DNA of 64,000 nucleotides from Sphaerulina vaccinii (Eukaryota; Ascomycota; Dothideomycetes; Mycosphaerellales; Mycosphaerellaceae): the NCBI GenBank assembly GCA_022570795.1, contig JAKUDP010000006.1, positions 1,178,001 to 1,242,000 on the forward strand. The letters are read 5' to 3'. Made by a program: the position numbers and the translations under genes. Shown here one piece after another: positions 10,746 through 21,451 of the stretch; position 1 is the first letter of the stretch, and each line of letters starts with the position of its first letter. Below the pieces are notes generated by a model. That model was not told the DNA's origin and did not search any database. It worked only from the letters and a program-made list of their open reading frames with translations.

Positions 10746-11665
10746 TCAGAATAGGTCAATCCTCTCAGGATTTTGGCAGCGACTGTGCGGCTTTGTGCGC
10801 AATCGTGGTGCTCGAGTCACATGCGCACGGAGCCAGAGCGCATACAAGAATCCAGGTGTTTGCACCGATTCGTCTTGAAGATTGGCATGTACAGCGGACT
10901 GGTCTTCTTGGAATGATTTTTTGGTGACGCCCTCTGAACTACAGCGACAACTGCGCTGCTCAGTATACAACCATAGTGCCCGCATGCCTATACATAGGCA
11001 TCAGAGCGCATGCTGTGAGCATTTCCAACCTCTCCTTTCCCGTAAACCATGTACGCCATATCCTTCGGGGCCGAAAACGGAGAGTCGGGACTCCTCATAT
11101 CTGGCTCACGGCGATGACTATACGAGCAGGTAGCAAGTTGACATGCTTCGAAGCACCGTACCAGAACTCAGAAGTGTGGCGGTCAGGACCCTCGGGATCT
11201 TGGAAGGCCCACGTCGCTGGAGGGCTGGCAATGTCGATATATCTGATGGTGGAGGTGGCCGAGACTAGGTCTGGCGATGGTCGGGATGTATGCCTATCTT
11301 GCTACTTGGCCTTATTGCGGGAATGTGGATACAAACCGACTGTAGTCTTATGACAATAAGTGTTGGAGTTGTCAATATAGAATTGGAATGTCAACAGCAA
11401 TGATCTTCGTCTCTTTCGAACGTACTATGGTTCTCATCCTCGTACCTCTAGCATCTAGTGCGGCGCAGCATCGCGCATATGCACTGTAAGTAAGTACAGC
11501 CAGATCGCAATAAGGTAATCCAGTAAACTCTTCGCTTTGCGCGTACCAGCTTTTTGCAAAAGTATAAAAGCTTCTTCCAGCGTCCTCCCTTTTCGAGGCA
11601 TCGCTCCTTGATTGGTCGTAAAATAGCCAAGACTCCAGTATCTTCCTCGTAAGCAAAGCAGCTTC
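10746..11665. other. intergenic region, no supported gene
   Basis: This is 920 bp between convergent genes. Open frames of 80-125 codons occur on both strands but show no domain. The right part is probably the 3' untranslated region of the SWIB gene. Confidence 0.4.
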
Positions 11666-12710
11666 CTATGATGCCGGCTGCACAATCTCGTCCACTGGGT
11701 AAAGATGACTGGCTAGCAACTTGTTCATAGTGAACATGTGCACCTTGTCGGACTTGAAGACTGCACGCATCTTCTCGTCACATAGGATCTGGCGTTTGTC
11801 GCTCGGGTCCTGCATGTCGCGGGATTTGACGTATGCCCATATCTGTTTGACAGTTTGTGGTCGCGAGAGTTGCGACTCGCCGAGCATGTCCGCGAGAGGT
11901 TCCGAGAGCTGCATTGGCTTCTGTGAGATTGTCAGCGATTGTCCTGTACCTACAAGGAGAAGATCCTCTTACGTGAAAGCCTCCTTTCCTCTCCTTCACT
12001 GGCTTGTCCCCACTCTCGACTGCACTGTCATCATCGCTATTGACCTTCGCAGAGCTCTTCTTCTTAGGCTTCTTCGCTTTCGTCACTGCTGCTTTCCGCT
12101 TGGCGCCTCCACCTCGCGTTGATCGCGCTGATCGAGAGTTCTCCTCCTGGGCCAATCGCCTTGCCATTTCCTCATCAGTCTCCGGCTTCTTCTCTTTCTT
12201 GACCTTCTTCGGCTTGGGAGAGTCCTCCACTTCACTCAACTCGTCGCTGTCATCGGCTTTGCGTTTGTTCGTGGAAGGTGGCGGGGAGAGAGAGGATTCA
12301 GCATAGCCATTGCTCTCGCGTCCCGTTTTGCCGTTCGTCGTAGGAGCTGCTGCTGCTTCCGCCTGTTTTTGCCTTTCCTGAGCTTTGTCGAACCGGCTCA
12401 TGATCAGGTCGGTGATTGCTGTCTAGAGATCCCGTTAAACACTTCTCACATCTTCGGATCCGCCTTATGCGAGCGAGTAGTGGCTAAGCTCACCTTTTCG
12501 CTAGACAGATCGCGGCCAACTTGTTCTTGAAGTGCCTTTCGTATGCGTTTGGCGGATATGGTGTTGAGATCCGAGTTGGCCAGGATCTCGTCAATGATAG
12601 TGCCATAGTTGGCTGGGACTGTTCGAATAATCGCGTTAGCCAGTTCTGTTCATAGATAGATCCAATGTAGAAGTCGGCTTTGCGATATGCCACTTACGAG
12701 TCTCGGCCAT
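11666..12710 (-). CDS. DEK_C and SWIB/MDM2 domain protein (UAF30/TRI1-like)
   Basis: Four exons (12698-12710, 12494-12618, 11973-12422, 11666-11920) give 280 residues, all joins in frame. The first exon is only 13 nt. For the third exon the acceptor must be CTAG at 12423-12424, because the next AG would bring in a stop. The N terminus (MAETLPANYGTIIDEILANS, then ISAKRIRKALQEQ) is a DEK_C domain. A Lys-rich disordered linker (KPKKVKKEKK) follows. The last exon is a SWIB domain (KPMQLSEPLADMLGE, SRPQTVKQIWAYVKSRDMQD, then DEKMRAVF and FTMNKLLASHLYPV). The architecture matches yeast UAF30, the RNA polymerase I upstream-activation-factor subunit, and its paralogue TRI1. The protein is expected in the nucleus at rDNA or chromatin. 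Confidence 0.92.
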
Positions 12711-13543
12711 ATTGGGCGTTTCGGTGGCCGTGTCGCTGCGTCGCGTTGATAGAGATTGGAGGTGGTGGTGGCTAGTGATATGGTGCACGAAGAGGAGGCG
12801 GTTGACGGTGTTTGCGCGCAGGCCTTCGTAGTCTCAGGTTTGCTGAAGTCGACAATGGAACGAGCTCTCAGACCATGTGCCGCCGGTGATGCAGGTGGTC
12901 TGGTTTTGGTGGAGATGGCTGGGCCTTGAGCCGATTGACAGAAACTCAAATGCCGCCGATCTTCTTTCACTTCACTTTTCAACTTCCCCCTCTGCTGTAT
13001 GCACTCATTCACCTTCACCTCTCGATTGTTGTCATATGCAAGTCTGACCTCGGACGCAGCACAAGAGAGCACTAGATGAGCGTGTCCCAGAGGCCGGCTT
13101 TGAGCATTGTCAGGTACCGCCGCATGGGCACGATCCGTTCCATCGGCTTGCACGAAGTTTGACCTCAGCTGTTCACGGATCGTAGGAAATGGTCTACAAA
13201 TTAAGACATGTTCGGAGCAATTCGTTCATGGATGAGCAGGCGCAAGATAAGGTGGCAAAAGCCTATGAAAATGCATACGAGCATAATCGGAAAGGTGTGA
13301 AGACGGTGAGGAAGCGCCCATGGAATGGCGTAACACGCGAGATGTGAAGCTGGGTACTTCAGTCGGCCGTTTGTAGATGTAAGTCGGTTCTGGGGAGCAA
13401 AAGTGTGATGAAGTGAAGTGAAGCTCATCGTGCCTTCCGATTTCGAACTTGCTGACAACACCAATCGCATCGCAAAACTTGCCTCCCTCACTAACTCACA
13501 CCACGTTTCGGCCATTCACACATTCTACGAGTACATTGGAGGC
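12711..13543. other. intergenic region between divergent SWIB and F-box genes
   Basis: It contains the 5' sides of both neighbours. A long minus-strand open frame (12650-13153) overlaps exon 1 of the SWIB gene and has no domain, so I regard it as leader sequence. A plus-strand frame upstream of 13544 lacks an ATG. Confidence 0.4.
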
Positions 13544-14550
13544 ATGCCTTCCATCTCAAGGATCTGGTCCGCGTGCACGCAGAAGTGCCACAAGATCGTG
13601 GCAAAGAAGAATTGCAAGAGAAGGGAAGAAGTGGCGTCTGCCTTGAAGTGCGTGGCTCAGAAGCTCGCGGAGGAGCAAGTGGCGAAGGCATACGAGCTGA
13701 GACGCAAAGCTGCCATGGAGAAAGTCTTTGGTGTGATAGAACTCGCTGAGCAGGTCCTCCTCGAGTTGCCCCTTCAGAACTTGCTGGTCAACGCGCCTCG
13801 CGTCTGCAAGCACTGGAAGTTCCTTGTCGACAATTCTTCAGAACTGCAGCGTGCGCTCTTCATGCAGCCAATCCCAGGCCCGGTTTACGATGTCACAACC
13901 ACGTATGAGAGTGCACAAAGGCACAAGGTCTATGCAACTATCGACGGACCAGGAATTCCTCCACTACTGCTCACGAATCCTTTCATTACCAACTGGGCAT
14001 CGTCAACGATACCCTCGTCGCTCGACTTGGACCACCGGACTCTGGACCACACCCACAGCGTTATGTGCTAAGCCCTTTCGTCGACACTTCGCGAACTTGG
14101 CGCGCCAAGTATGCTGTGATGAGACCAGAAGCTTCATGGCGGCGTATGCTTATGTGCCAGCCACCAGTCAGGACTAGCTACACTTGGTACCAAGAGTATC
14201 ACTATCAACGCGACGATCGCTTCCTTCTGGTAGTCAACGAGCTGGGTACACGGATTGGAGATATGGCCTTCTTGGACCACAAGTATCACGAAGGTTGGGA
14301 GATGGAGCTACCGGACGATGGCGAGTTTTGCTCAGTGGACGACAGCAGAAGTGTCGCTCGACACGCTGTACGCGATAGATTGCGCGCTGTAAGGTCTGAT
14401 CACAGGGTCGAATTGCAAGCGCCTGGTCTCTTTTGGTCGGTGAGCGACCTTCAAGATACTTACTATGCGCAAAGTGGCACTTTGGTCCCGGTCCACGAAG
14501 CCATACTGGAAGCGACTCTGCAGCTGCGCTCCGCTGAGAGCGACTGGTAA
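13544..14550 (+). pseudogene. F-box gene with one apparent frameshift
   Basis: The first in-frame ATG is at 13544; the frame upstream has no ATG. The N-terminal part encodes an F-box (VIELAEQVLLELPLQNLLV, then APRVCKHWKFLV, then LQRALFMQPIPGP) and runs on to LLLTNPF. From about 13980 the reading that makes sense moves to another frame (YQLGIVNDTLVARLGPP, later SWRRMLMCQPPV and GWEMELPDD) and ends at 14550. The original frame stops at 14071. No GT-AG pair explains the change. A one-base loss in TTCATTACC near 13980-13987 would. Either the gene is recently dead or the assembly has an indel; the rest of both halves looks undamaged, which favours something recent. Confidence 0.65.
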
Positions 14551-15012
14551 TGTATTTCGGTCTCACAGTCATACACGCCCATATGCTTGGACTCCGACAG
14601 CGAATCGAGCCCATGTGAGCGGAAAGGCTTAGTCCAGGGTCCCACAAAACAAGATTCTGCCCACAATGTCTCCTACGACGTGATCACGGCTTCAGTCGGA
14701 ATCGACAACGCCATCTTGAAAAGACTGGTGGATCACCTCTGCACATCGTTGACCGAGAAAGAGTCTGCAAGCGCTCATCGTCAGGTGCGCCAATTGCATC
14801 GGACGAAGGAAGTGGAGAGTGGTGCTGCACAGGATTCAGCGAAGTATCACCGAGGCTGGGAGATGGAGCCACCGGACGATAGGCCAAGATACCCCATTGA
14901 AATTGATCATAGCCTTCTGGTAATACATCTAACTGTCGTGGTATCTCCGCACGTAAAGCTCATGCCTTCACCCCAACCCAAGTAAACGCCTCGCCAACTG
15001 ACACTCCATCGA
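14551..15012 (+). pseudogene. F-box tail fragment in intergenic DNA
   Basis: A 132-codon frame at 14587-14985 contains AKYHRGWEMEPPDD at about 14839-14880. This closely repeats HKYHEGWEMELPDD of the F-box gene just upstream (about 14277-14320), at the DNA level too. The rest of the stretch does not match, so this looks like a decayed local duplicate of the gene's 3' part rather than a gene. Confidence 0.45.
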
Positions 15013-15747
15013 CTATGAAATCGCATGCGCGAACACCTTCTGCGCCAGCTCACTGAGCAATCTCATCTTCTCCGGCTGATCCAACTCCTGGAAAACACTA
15101 TACACACTCTTACCCCTCTTATCTCTCACAGCGCCCAGCCTGTTCCCTGCCACAGCACCGGCAATGGCACCAGGAAAGTTGCCCACGATGAAACCCATAG
15201 CACCTCCAGAAGCGGCACCTACAATCGACCAGAAAGTCTTCGTAGGGCGATTCTCCGAATCAGCCATATCATTATCGCGCATCATCTCCTCGAACACAGA
15301 ACCAAACTGCTCGTTACTGAAACGATTCGCATCACCTTCGTTCTTCGCTTGTCCGCCGAACATGTTTCCGAACATATTGAAGAAACCTCCACCCGCACCT
15401 CCACTTGCGCCCTCTTCAGGTCGTGGTACCTCTTCATCGAAATCAAATCCTCCTGGCGCCTGCTGTCTTCCCTGCTGTCTTGTGTTGGAACTTGCTCCAC
15501 CAAACCCATAGAAATTCGTCCTGGTAGTATCATAATCTCGTCTCCTCGTAGGATCACTCAATGTATAATACGCATCGTTTATCTGCTGGAATTTCTTGGT
15601 ACGTGTTGCACGTTCGGGCGAGTCTGCGGGCACGCGATCTGGATGATGGCGTAGGGCAGCTTTCTTGTAGGCATCGCGGATTTGTTGTTGAGAGGCTTTG
15701 CTGTCGATTTCGAGGGTCGCGTAGTAGTCTGCTGGAGGGGCGGACAT
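15013..15747 (-). CDS. J-domain (DnaJ/Hsp40) co-chaperone
   Basis: 244 residues from an ATG at 15747; the open frame extends 26 codons further, but this start sits directly before the J domain (SAPPADYYATLEIDSKASQQ). The J domain covers about residues 5-75, with the HPD motif in ALRHHPDRV at about 36-38, which stimulates Hsp70 ATPase. A Gly/Phe-rich linker with GGFFNMFGNMFGG follows. The C-terminal part contains a glycine-zipper-like hydrophobic segment (VGAASGGAMGFIVGNFPGAI, then AGAVAGNRLGAVRDKRGKSV) and ends in a helical tail. There is no zinc-finger domain, so it is a type III J protein. The glycine-zipper segment could associate with membranes; that is inference. Confidence 0.88.
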   Translation of the reverse strand: MSAPPADYYATLEIDSKASQQQIRDAYKKAALRHHPDRVPADSPERATRTKKFQQINDAYYTLSDPTRRRDYDTTRTNFYGFGGASSNTRQQGRQQAPGGFDFDEEVPRPEEGASGGAGGGFFNMFGNMFGGQAKNEGDANRFSNEQFGSVFEEMMRDNDMADSENRPTKTFWSIVGAASGGAMGFIVGNFPGAIAGAVAGNRLGAVRDKRGKSVYSVFQELDQPEKMRLLSELAQKVFAHAIS

Positions 15748-16173
15748 GGTTGTTGTGATTGTGAGGGAAGAGTGTTGGTGTAGAGGACAGAGAGAGAGAG
15801 GAACAGGTGGATGTTGAAGCTTCATTCACATGCGCGTGGGTATGACGTTGCTTGCATGAACCCTGCTAGTTGTCTCACGATTCAGACCACCATTATTATG
15901 ATGAATGAGACAACGAGACGCTTCCTTCTCGGAGGCTTCTCCTACTCACATCAACTACAACTTGCTCAAAGAAGGCCATATTTCAGCTGTTCCCGCTCCC
16001 TCAGGCTCAATTTACCCCCGCCTAAGCTACTGTTCACACAAGCCTGTCCAGTTCGGCAGACACCGCCCCCACAAGCACCATGGTCCTTTTGGCTGCCGGA
16101 GAAGGTACCTCGCCGAGGAAGACAGACGGCGGATTCGAATATGCTATTATCGACCAGACACTTTTGAAGATGA
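15748..16173. other. intergenic region
   Basis: A plus-strand frame of 95 codons (15905-16192) has coding-like codon use but runs into the 3' end of the minus-strand gene at 16174 and shows no domain. I leave it unassigned. Confidence 0.35.
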
Positions 16174-16834
16174 TCAGTGGCTTTCTGGTTGAAGGCGTAA
16201 TCCAATGTTCTTTAACAACAGCTCCTCTTCCTCTTGGCTTGCACCTATGCGTACTCTGCAACTAGCTGGAATCGAGTCAAGCAAGCCTCGTATTGACCCA
16301 GGAACATCGCCTGAACGCTCAGAGAGATCTTGGCTTCCAGATCCAGCGATCAGCCAGATCTCTCGAAGACCAGTCATGAGTTGCAGTATGCGAAGATCTG
16401 CCAGCCTTCGCGTTTTCCTGAAGTCCACAACAGTGAACAGAACGATGGACCTGATCTCTCCCAACCAGAGAGTCGGGAAGCCACTCTCTGTCAGTGGACA
16501 TATTCCACCATAAGACTGCTCGTAGAGCGAAGCTTCAAGAACGAACGACTTCTTCGAGAAAGCTACATCGAGCGCTTCTCTTCTTATTCTTCGACATGTC
16601 CAGAAGAGTGAGAGATGCCTGCCTTTGGTCGCTGAACCCCGATGGAGTCGTCCGGGACTGCGATACTACAGACTTGGATTCAGTAAGTGCTATCTCATGG
16701 TGCTACAGTTCACTGACCATAGTCTCGAATTGGACCCCATCCTTCGGCAGAATATAGCTGTAGATCTCTACACGTATCTCTGTGGGCAGTTCCAGTAGAT
16801 ACGCTCGCCTTGGCATACTTGTGAATCTGATCAT
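16174..16834 (-). CDS. 2EXR/F-box-like hypothetical protein
   Basis: Two exons, 16718-16834 and 16174-16665, joined across a 52-nt intron (GTCAGT donor, TCTGTAG acceptor), give 202 residues. An ATG at 16816 would give 196. The N terminus reads YLLELPTEIRVEIYSYILP, the opening block of fungal 2EXR/F-box-like proteins. After the join comes LSLFWTCRRIRREALDVAFS and then a FVLEASLY strand, the second hallmark block of that family. The C-terminal half (IRSIVLFTVVDFRKTRRL, then LMTGLREIWLIAG) is a leucine-rich alternating region. The gene is easy to miss because no single frame covers it. The biochemical role of this very large fungal family is unknown. Confidence 0.75.
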
Positions 16835-17716
16835 TTTCCAGTCAGCTCTGCTTCTTGATGCTCAAGACCATCGAGGGTTGATTGAGAGCCGAGCAGTGCG
16901 GATGCTGGCGTCCGCCGGAGAGGTATCGAAGCCTTCGCTGATGTCGATTGGTAGGCGATATAAGTACACGGTGGTGCTGAACTGTTTGTGTAGGTGTCAG
17001 CTTGCAGTTGGCCTTGCAATGGCAAGTGATGGCTCAGCGAGAATGTATGTCAAAGTGTATGACATATGTATATATATACTTCTCTCAGAACGATGTGGCT
17101 CATTACTGACAAGAATAGTATCGACACTCAAGATTTGATCGGAATGCATGCTATATCGAGTTGCTGGACCTCATTCCATACAAGGTGGAACTGTGCCACA
17201 AGGCTACCATGGCACCATTGGCAGGTGCCTGATTTCTAAGGCATGAAGGATTGCTTGTGTAACATGTGTAGGCTGTTCGTGCGTGAAATGGACCATTCCT
17301 GCAAGGGATGGCACTAGACGGTACTTGAGCAGCAGCTGACACGCATCCCACAGATGATCTTGAGCACAGCCTACCACATTCTTCCAGCAAGAAGTGGCAT
17401 ATCAACTCAAACTTCGCATCTTCACGATCTAAAGGGCCGAGTAGGGTCTTGCGTGAAGGACGTAGCGCCTTTCCTTGCCCACGTGGCCGACGTCCTTCTC
17501 TGGAGATGTCTCTAGTGAATAGAGACTCATGGCCTCTTCTCATTTACAACAGGCTCATCGACAGCTTAACGTCTTCCACGATGCTGTGTAAAGACCCTAT
17601 AAACCTCTGCTCGATTGGGACATTGATCGCTCATTGAGAAAGAGTACAGCCTGCCTTTCCACAACGCCGCGAGTAAGTCTACAAGATACAGCACGATAAT
17701 CAGAGAAGCAGCTACA
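16835..17716. other. intergenic region
   Basis: About 880 bp between divergent genes. Frames of up to 130 codons are present on both strands (for example 17151-17543 minus) but none has a domain. A short TATATATA tract lies near 17068. Confidence 0.35.
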
Positions 17717-18025
17717 ATGTCCTACTGGCGCAACCAACTACCAGGCTATGGTGGCCCTTCCAACGGTGACTTCCACAGTGCAATGGACTTCCAAGACAGG
17801 TACTGGCGTCAGCAGATTGCGAACCAGCATGGCAATAATCGTGCAGCTCCAAGCGTAGGTCGAGCCTCCGTCCTGCTGTTGATTTGTTAGCTAATGCTTA
17901 TGGCTCAGGCTGTCTTCGGATACGACACAGGTCAGAGTATTCCAGGTTGGCGACAAGGGTTCATGAACATGCAGAATCCGTACGCGGCGGCCAGGCAGAA
18001 TTGGTATAGTGGTGGGTGGTATTGA
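17717..18025 (+). CDS. small Tyr/Trp/Gln/Gly-rich protein, unknown
   Basis: Two exons, 17717-17854 and 17909-18025, give 84 residues. The 54-nt intron has a GTAGGT donor, a GCTAATGC branch-like site and a GGCTCAG acceptor, and the join is in phase 0. The protein starts MSYWRNQLPGYGGPS and has DFQDRYWRQQIANQHGN in the middle. Exon 2 reads AVFGYDTGQSIPGWRQGFMN and ends RQNWYSGGWY. Cysteine is absent and aromatic residues are frequent. I recognise no family. A clean intron that preserves the frame is the main reason to believe in it. Further 5' exons cannot be excluded. Confidence 0.55.
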
Positions 18026-18487
18026 TCCGTGGATTGTCAAGATGTAGGTGACAGGGAGGCGGTCGATAGATGGTATATAGATTAGAAGCATATCGTTGAC
18101 CAGAGTATGCAGCTCGGTAAGCACCTGTCCCGCTCCCCTAGTTGAAGTCATCATGCTCATCAGGATGTTTTCACTTCCAGAGAAAAACCAGAAGGACATG
18201 CGCACTGACGCGATGAGAGTAGAAGTGTCTGTACATTAGATCGTGTCGCTCATGGATGTAAATGTAAGAATACAACAACGCCAAAGTCCTTCGACTGTCC
18301 CGTTTAGTCCAGTGTAGAACGCCGCCTCTTCGAGTACAGCCCAGTTGTATGTTTCTACATCCCAGTATGCCCGAAAAACGCCTCGCTCCCAAGTAGCAGT
18401 CGCAGAAACTTGCGATCAAGTGTATCGCTTTATACGCAGAAAGAGGGTGCCTGAGACGCAAAGCGGGCTTGTATCATCTCAGCCTGC
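18026..18487. other. intergenic region between convergent genes
   Basis: Probably the 3' untranslated sequences of the small gene at 17717 and of MDM31/32. I see nothing else. Confidence 0.4.
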
Positions 18488-20617
18488 TCAAGCGAGCTGC
18501 CCGGCAAGGCCGATAAATAACGCTTGAGCCGCAACTTGAGCTGCCCATAAGCCGACCTTCTTCATTCGTCGCTGCCTTGCTTTCCGATCAGTGATATCAC
18601 GCACGAACGCTTCGTACGTTTCTCTGCTCAGATCTGCCAGCAACCCAGAGTCGAAGACGGTCCACGATCCATCGAACTCACTTTGTCGCTTCACAATGCG
18701 ACAAGTTATGGGTATGAAGTTGCTTCCACCTCGAGCATGAGAGTTGATGTAGGCGACAATGGGCCGCACTACAGCGTTATTGACATATGAGATATCTTTG
18801 GTGAAGATCGGTACGCTTGCGCGCACGTCGTTAAGATGGATCTGAATGTCCATGACGAGAAAGCGGTTGTCGTCCTCGTTCTGTTCCTCTGTCGACTCCA
18901 GAGAGGTCGCATCGTTGTTGATCTCGTTCGAATCGTGATGCCCTTGCGACGCCGACGCAGTTGCGTGGCCGTTGTGCGCGATCTGGTTCGTGACAGTCGC
19001 TTCCATGCGGTCGTAGAAGTCGCTCATGACCTTAGCTATGCTGCCATCTGCGTCATTCGGAATCATGATGTCCGATACAATGTCCACGTTTCCGTCCACG
19101 ATCCAGGAAAAAGGTCCTTCAACTCCACGGTTCAGGTGATCAATCTTGAGCCCATCAATGCGGATCCTGCTATGCTTCTTCCAGGTTGAAGCAAACTCCT
19201 CGTGTCCATCTATGAGAAGTGCGCCAGTAGTGCTATGCACCTGCCTAGGGTGGATAGTGAACAGCGAGCCATCGAAGCTACCACTCATGTTATTGGCGCA
19301 CAAGAAGTCGTAGAATAGCCACTGCTTTCGTAGTCGAGGCAATTCGCAGTTGTACACACTGACAGTGAACGGCCGGAAGTTGTTTGGCTGATACACTGTG
19401 ATCAGCACATCTTCCATCTTGAAGTGCTCAATCTCGAAATCGCCAATGTTGTGTTCGTGACGATAGCTCTTCGGGTCGCGTCCGACATCTTCAGGCCGTG
19501 GCTTGACATGTGTGCGATCGATCACACCTCTGACACCACGAACGCCAACATCTTGCAGCAAGCCTTTGCCATTGAACCACTTGCGGAAGGACAACGTCAG
19601 ATCGACATTGTCAATAGTGACATCGAACTGTGAGTAGTTACCGTCGTCCACAGGCGTCGCACTATCTTCAGCGGGCAGTGATTGATGGTCTCTGCCACTT
19701 TGTGCACTCGCCGCTGCTGCTGCCGCTGCGATGACTGAAGAGCCCTTGGTCACTGTTCGTTGGCTCTTGTCAGCAGCCGGACGTCTGCTCACGAAGACCT
19801 TGTTTAGTCGTATCGTGCCCTCGCCCCACTTTGGCACAATAGCGCTTTCGAAGACAACCTGGATACCTGTACTCTTAGTAAGGTAGTTGCCAACCCAGCT
19901 TGCCAAAGTCTCTTGCGCGAACACAGTGTTGAGCGCATAGATACCCAAACTGACGAACGTCGTGGTGCCAATGATCAACCAGAGGAGATGTCCCCAAAAG
20001 ATCCAGCTAAGAAATGCAAAGATCTCTTCGTGATTGAACGGCCTAACGCTTCTGATGGAGAACCATTTGAAGCGGATTTGCAATCGATGCCAGAAGCCAG
20101 TAGCTGCTGCCAGTAGCTCGTCCTTCGTAGGTCGGTGGAAGTGCGGTAGGTGATCATAGATGTATTTGCCAGCACCTCCTGCTCCAGTGGCTTGTGCCTG
20201 GCTGTCCTTGGTCTCTTTCGTGGAGATCTCCTTGTGAGCATCGTTCTCTGCGGCACTCTTCTCGTCCGCTGCTTTCTTGTTGCTATCGCTAGCCCACCGC
20301 CTTTGCAGCGCCCATATCGCAGTCTGCCTTTCCGAGTCCTGCAATCCTCCTAGTGACGTCCATCGCGACTGTCTTAACCCGATCCTGCCAACTTCGAGTA
20401 CCGCCTGCGATCGAGGCCGTCTGAAGGGTGTATGCGTAGTTGAAGCATGATATGATCGTTCGCTACCAGTCCTAGTAAGTAGTGTTACAGGTCGCGAGAT
20501 AGGCTCGATAGAAGTCGCAAAAAGTCGTCTTGTCGTCACCGGGGTTAGAGTGGCGTTAGAGAATGCGCTGGAGAGTTGTAGTCCTCGTCGCCCTATCACC
20601 ACGGCATTGCAATTCAT
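18488..20617 (-). CDS. MDM31: mitochondrial inner-membrane protein MDM31/MDM32
   Basis: A single-exon protein of 709 residues from an ATG at 20617. The N terminus is Arg/Ser/Thr-rich without acidic residues for about 35 positions, as expected for a mitochondrial presequence. A hydrophobic stretch at about residues 199-230 (FAFLSWIFWGHLLWLIIGTT) is a membrane segment. The following region (TGIQVVFESAIVPKWGEGTI, RLNKVFVSRRP, and later FDVTIDNVDLTLSFRKW) carries the family's conserved blocks, as do DVGVRGVRGVIDRTHVKPRP and FIPITCRIVKRQSEFDGSWT. A second, weaker hydrophobic segment lies at the C terminus. In yeast MDM31 and MDM32 are paralogous inner-membrane proteins needed for normal mitochondrial shape, mtDNA nucleoids and cardiolipin balance. 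I cannot say which of the two this one is, so the symbol is provisional. Confidence 0.88.
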   Translation of the reverse strand: MNCNAVVIGRRGLQLSSAFSNATLTPVTTRRLFATSIEPISRPVTLLTRTGSERSYHASTTHTPFRRPRSQAVLEVGRIGLRQSRWTSLGGLQDSERQTAIWALQRRWASDSNKKAADEKSAAENDAHKEISTKETKDSQAQATGAGGAGKYIYDHLPHFHRPTKDELLAAATGFWHRLQIRFKWFSIRSVRPFNHEEIFAFLSWIFWGHLLWLIIGTTTFVSLGIYALNTVFAQETLASWVGNYLTKSTGIQVVFESAIVPKWGEGTIRLNKVFVSRRPAADKSQRTVTKGSSVIAAAAAAASAQSGRDHQSLPAEDSATPVDDGNYSQFDVTIDNVDLTLSFRKWFNGKGLLQDVGVRGVRGVIDRTHVKPRPEDVGRDPKSYRHEHNIGDFEIEHFKMEDVLITVYQPNNFRPFTVSVYNCELPRLRKQWLFYDFLCANNMSGSFDGSLFTIHPRQVHSTTGALLIDGHEEFASTWKKHSRIRIDGLKIDHLNRGVEGPFSWIVDGNVDIVSDIMIPNDADGSIAKVMSDFYDRMEATVTNQIAHNGHATASASQGHHDSNEINNDATSLESTEEQNEDDNRFLVMDIQIHLNDVRASVPIFTKDISYVNNAVVRPIVAYINSHARGGSNFIPITCRIVKRQSEFDGSWTVFDSGLLADLSRETYEAFVRDITDRKARQRRMKKVGLWAAQVAAQALFIGLAGQLA

Positions 20618-20935
20618 CTCAGCTGCACATGCTGGATCATCACAACGAGCGAGAGACCACTGTTGAAGCGGGCAGGCAGAGGGATTTGATAATAATCAAG
20701 GAACGTGAGTGAAATGGCTGGACCTGGGCTGGAAAGTAGAAAAGCAAGCTCGATGATGCTAGCGCTTAACCGGGACTGGGCGCGAATGCTTGTGAAAGAC
20801 CAAAAGTGCTGCCTGAGGTTGAGGAAAGGCGGGTCGTGCCTTCTCAATTTTGTTGCCAAGCCCACCCTCGCACATCTTGAGCTTTCTCGCTGCCACACTT
20901 CATCTCGAACACCGCCCATCGACAATACCGCCAGG
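20618..20935. promoter_or_regulatory. divergent promoter of MDM31/32 and RPL36
   Basis: A 318-bp gap between divergent starts. It should hold both promoters. No motif stands out beyond the C/A-rich CATCTCGAACACCGCCCATC tract just before the L36 start. Confidence 0.4.
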
Positions 20936-21451
20936 ATGCCAAAGGAAGTCAAGCAGAGGTCCGGCATTGCCGTTGGACTTAATGCTGGCCACGTACGTTC
21001 TACACCCACCGCCATCACCGATATTGCACACCCATTTCCTCCACCGACCGATCGAGAGGAAACGAGAAGGGCGGAACACACATTGGAATCAGAGGACAGC
21101 AGACTGACATGACCTTCTCCCACAGAAAGTCACTCCCCGCCAGCCAAAGCCACGTGTGTCGCGCATGAAGGGACACCTCAGCAAGAGAACTGCTTTCGTT
21201 CGGGATATCGTCAAGGAGGTCGCTGGGTACGTGTTCACATACCACCGGCAGGACACATCAGGATACAGTACTGACTTCATGGTGACAGCCTCGCACCATA
21301 TGAGCGCCGCGTCATCGAACTTCTCCGCAACAGCAAGGACAAGCGCGCCCGCAAGCTCGCAAAGAAGAGACTCGGTACTTTCGGCCGTGCGAAGAGAAAG
21401 GTTGACGAGATGACCAAGGTCATCGCTGAGAGCAGGAGAGCTGGTCACTAA
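20936..21451 (+). CDS. RPL36: 60S ribosomal protein L36 (eL36)
   Basis: Three exons (20936-20992, 21126-21226, 21289-21451) give 106 residues. Intron 1 is 133 nt and lies right after codon 19 (SGIAVGLNAGH, then KVTPRQPKPRVSRMKG). An early intron is common in fungal ribosomal protein genes. Intron 2 is 62 nt, in phase 2. The full protein carries KGHLSKRTAFVRDIVKEVAG, LAPYERRVIELLRNSKDKRA and KRLGTFGRAKRKVDEM, all standard eL36 blocks. It is a cytosolic large-subunit protein and the length is exactly as expected. No open frame in the window covers the whole gene, so it depends on the splice calls, which are unambiguous. Confidence 0.97.

Noticed and set aside
12650..13153. 167-codon minus-strand frame upstream of the SWIB gene
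   Set aside because: It overlaps exon 1 and intron 1 of the SWIB gene in a different frame and has no recognisable feature.
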